From positions 2,528,001 through 2,592,000 of the forward strand of contig NZ_CP166679.1 of assembly GCF_041320605.1 (NCBI RefSeq): a stretch of 64,000 bases of DNA, read 5' to 3'. Origin of the DNA: Arenibacter antarcticus (GTDB taxonomy: Bacteria; Bacteroidota; Bacteroidia; Flavobacteriales; Flavobacteriaceae). Made by a program: the position numbers and the translations under genes. The notes below the pieces were generated by a model that did not search any database, had not been told where the DNA came from, and saw nothing but the letters and a program-made list of their open reading frames with translations. Of this stretch, positions 62,089 to 64,000 are shown in pieces; position 1 is the stretch's first letter, and each line of letters begins with the position of its first letter.

Positions 62089-62747
62089 TATCCTACTAAT
62101 TCTTTTAGTTCTTTTATTGTTTTGGCAGGGTTCTCACTGCTAAAAATAAAACTCCCTGCAACTAAAACATCTGCACCGGCGTCAATGAGCTGTTTGGCAT
62201 TTTCGGAAGTAACCCCTCCATCGATTTCAATTAGGGTATGTGCCTCTTTCCGGTTGATCAGTTCCTTTAAAGCTTTAATCTTGTCATAGGTGTTCTCTAT
62301 AAAAGATTGTCCCCCAAATCCAGGGTTTACACTCATGATCAGTACCAGATCGATATCGTTTATAGTATCTTCCAAGAGGCTAATATTGGTATGTGGGTTG
62401 ATCGCCACTCCAGCTGCCATGCCTTCTTCCTTTATAGCCTCTAAAGTTCTGTGTAGATGGGTGCAGGCTTCATAGTGCACCGTTAGGTTATTGGCTCCCA
62501 GCTTGGCAAATGTCTTTATATAACGGTCTGGGTCCACAATCATTAGGTGTACATCTATAGTTTTAGTGGCGTGGGCGGTTATTGCCTTTAATACCGGCAT
62601 GCCAAAGGAGATGTTAGGTACAAAAACACCATCCATAATATCGATATGAAACCAATCAGCATCGCTATTATTTACCATTTCAATGTCTCTCTGTAAGTTG
62701 GCGAAATCGGCTGCCAGTAAGGAAGGAGCAATAAGTTTTGAATCCAT
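62088..62747 (-). CDS. rpe: Ribulose-phosphate 3-epimerase
   Basis: 219-aa pentose phosphate enzyme interconverting ribulose 5-phosphate and xylulose 5-phosphate. Standard length. APSLLAADFANL at the start, WFHIDIMDGVFVPNISFG, HLMI, MSVNPGFGGQSF and EIDGGV with the catalytic Asp and phosphate loops are all intact. Its stop overlaps the ypdA start, and the gene starts after a 139-base gap containing a strong hairpin. Confidence 0.95.
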   Translation of the reverse strand: MDSKLIAPSLLAADFANLQRDIEMVNNSDADWFHIDIMDGVFVPNISFGMPVLKAITAHATKTIDVHLMIVDPDRYIKTFAKLGANNLTVHYEACTHLHRTLEAIKEEGMAAGVAINPHTNISLLEDTINDIDLVLIMSVNPGFGGQSFIENTYDKIKALKELINRKEAHTLIEIDGGVTSENAKQLIDAGADVLVAGSFIFSSENPAKTIKELKELVG

Positions 62748-62819
62748 TTTAGAGGTCTGAAAATTTATTTTATAAAGATAATAATTTTAATAGGTTCTGG
62801 AGAAAAGCTCTGTTTGTGC

Positions 62820-62858
62820 TATTTTGAAGGCGTAAATGGCTAGTCACCCTTCAAAATA
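62820..62858 (-). terminator. Hairpin terminator of the DEAD-box helicase gene
   Basis: Perfect 11-bp arms TATTTTGAAGG (62820-62830) and CCTTCAAAATA (62848-62858) around 17 bases, between the helicase stop and the rpe start. There is no clean T-run on the minus strand, so it may also act in the rpe leader. Confidence 0.55.
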
Positions 62859-62886
62859 ACGTATCGTAGATTTCTATAGAACAGCA

Positions 62887-64000
62887 TTAATACCAACGTT
62901 TCTTTTTCTTTTTTGAAGCTTCGGATTTTCTGCCTTTTTTATGCTTGCTGCCCTTTCTTTTATGTACTTCTGGTTTGGCTTTGGGGTCCAGAGGGAAAGG
63001 ATGGTCCTCTACAACATCGATATGCTTTTGCATTAACTTTTGTATGCTAATCACATATTCTTTTTCATCTGCGGAACACAATGAGTATGCTGTTCCACTT
63101 TGTCCTGCTCTCCCGGTCCTACCAATTCGGTGCACATAGGTTTCAGGGATATTGGGAAGATCAAAATTTAATACATTGTCTAAATTGTCAATGTCTATTC
63201 CCCTTGCAGCAACGTCTGTTGCTATTAGAATATTGGCCTCTTTGTTCTTAAACCTGCTTAAGGCATCCTGTCTATCGTCCTGCGATTTGTCGCCATGAAT
63301 ACTTTCTACCTTATAATTATTTTTTAAGAGCGTCTCTTCCAATTTATCCACCCCGTGTTTGGTTCTCCTAAAGATTAGGATATTGCCCTTTATGGTGTTT
63401 CTTAAGAGGTGTAGGCAAAGCTCTATTTTATTTGGCTTTGGGGTAAAATAGAGTAGCTGGTATACCCTGGCCGCCGCCAAGGATGTAGGGGTTACATTAA
63501 CTTTCGAGGCATTCTTTAAAATGCTGTTCGTCAATTGTACCACCTTATACGGAATGGTAGCGGAAAATAGCAGGGTCTGTTTTCCAGAGGGACAGAGTCG
63601 CTCTATCTTTTTAACATCATCAATAAAACCCATATCCAGCATTAGGTCTGCCTCATCCAAGACCAGTGTTTCTACATAATCTAAATTTATGACATCCTGT
63701 TTGTGGAGGTCTAGTAGCCTCCCTGGAGTGGCGACAAGGATATCCACTCCTTTTTTTAGCTCAGCGATCTGTGGCTCCATAGCGGTGCCCCCATAAACTA
63801 CTGTAGAGGTCAGCTCCGTATATAGGCTGTACTCTTTAAAATTTTCTTGGATCTGTACGGCCAATTCCCTAGTGGGACTTATTACTAAAGCCCTTATTTT
63901 CTTTCCTTTTTTAGAGGCTTCCTGTCTGTTGAACAACAGTTGAAGGATGGGAAGGGCATAGGCAGCAGTTTTGCCCGTCCCTGTCTGCGCAGATACAATT
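62887..64000 (-). CDS. DEAD-box RNA helicase, RhlE-like, 5' end outside the window
   Basis: Partial gene; the frame runs open to the window edge, and reading from there gives VSAQTGTGKTAAYALPIL, the Walker A motif. The remainder has PTRELAVQI, VLDEADLMLDMGF, the SAT motif, ATDVAARGID and HRIGRTGRAG, with a strongly basic tail rich in Lys (KHKKGRKSEASKKKKK). It unwinds RNA duplexes in ribosome assembly or RNA decay. About the first 50 residues should lie beyond 64000. Confidence 0.93.
   Translation of the reverse strand, partial: IVSAQTGTGKTAAYALPILQLLFNRQEASKKGKKIRALVISPTRELAVQIQENFKEYSLYTELTSTVVYGGTAMEPQIAELKKGVDILVATPGRLLDLHKQDVINLDYVETLVLDEADLMLDMGFIDDVKKIERLCPSGKQTLLFSATIPYKVVQLTNSILKNASKVNVTPTSLAAARVYQLLYFTPKPNKIELCLHLLRNTIKGNILIFRRTKHGVDKLEETLLKNNYKVESIHGDKSQDDRQDALSRFKNKEANILIATDVAARGIDIDNLDNVLNFDLPNIPETYVHRIGRTGRAGQSGTAYSLCSADEKEYVISIQKLMQKHIDVVEDHPFPLDPKAKPEVHKRKGSKHKKGRKSEASKKKKKRWY

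Noticed and set aside
1-64000. CRISPR arrays, tRNA/rRNA genes, insertion sequences, prophage or integrase genes
   Set aside because: No spaced direct repeats, no cloverleaf or rRNA-like sequence noticed, and no transposase or integrase reading frame in the window.

Overview
The window looks like chromosome of a marine-type Flavobacteriaceae bacterium (Bacteroidota). The evidence is an A+T-rich sequence, a SusC/SusD pair, many lipoproteins with Bacteroidota-type signal peptides, starts with almost no Shine-Dalgarno sequence, and promoter boxes of the TAnnTTTG type. No rRNA, tRNA, CRISPR array, insertion sequence or phage gene was seen.

Region 1 (1-30 kb) is mostly housekeeping and general metabolism. 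In order it holds: a PAS histidine kinase; a newly recognised 51-aa lipoprotein; FabV enoyl-ACP reductase; a secreted esterase; an aldo/keto reductase with a sugar isomerase-like protein; a hydrolase followed by the frameshifted tail of a glyoxalase-family gene; a HerA/DUF853 ATPase; an exported RidA-like protein; an S9 peptidase; a MarR regulator with a four-cysteine tail next to a CxxC mini-redoxin; QueE; a metzincin-like lipoprotein; a methyltransferase; a sterol desaturase-family protein; NamZ-like exo-muramidase and an FtsX/LolC-like permease with start codons 3 bases apart; a PLP cysteine synthase-like enzyme; an aldose epimerase-like protein and a Crp regulator; a di-haem peroxidase; a DUF1080 lipoprotein; SulP and a CstB-like persulfide dioxygenase/rhodanese; a 41-aa membrane protein; and an exonuclease/GIY-YIG fusion.

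Region 2 (about 30.5-58.5 kb) is the accessory part and the most interesting. Two minus-strand gene blocks (41791 down to 37128, and 36924 down to 30564) are divergent from a plus-strand block (42097 to 53021). The plus block holds a PKD lipoprotein, SusC, SusD, a BNR propeller, a metallophosphoesterase and two membrane proteins. The minus blocks hold three paralogues of the neutral ceramidase fold, a PqaA-like hydrolase, an alpha/beta hydrolase, a YdjC/ChbG-type deacetylase, a BASS symporter, a FucP-type sugar permease and a second BNR propeller. An AraC regulator, a DapA/NanA-family aldolase, a 33-aa coupled peptide, a membrane-embedded PHP phosphoesterase and two divergent glycerophosphodiesterases follow. 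None of the three ceramidase-like proteins shows the GDxSPN nucleophile motif, and neither BNR protein shows the sialidase FRIP motif, so family names probably mislead about substrate. I infer an uncharacterised uptake-and-degradation locus for an acylated, possibly phosphorylated, acidic-sugar glycoconjugate.

Region 3 (58.6-64 kb) has a GH3-type acyl-adenylase-like protein, a secreted HExxH protein, a ribulose-phosphate epimerase/YpdA pair joined by a TAATG overlap, and a DEAD-box helicase cut by the window end.
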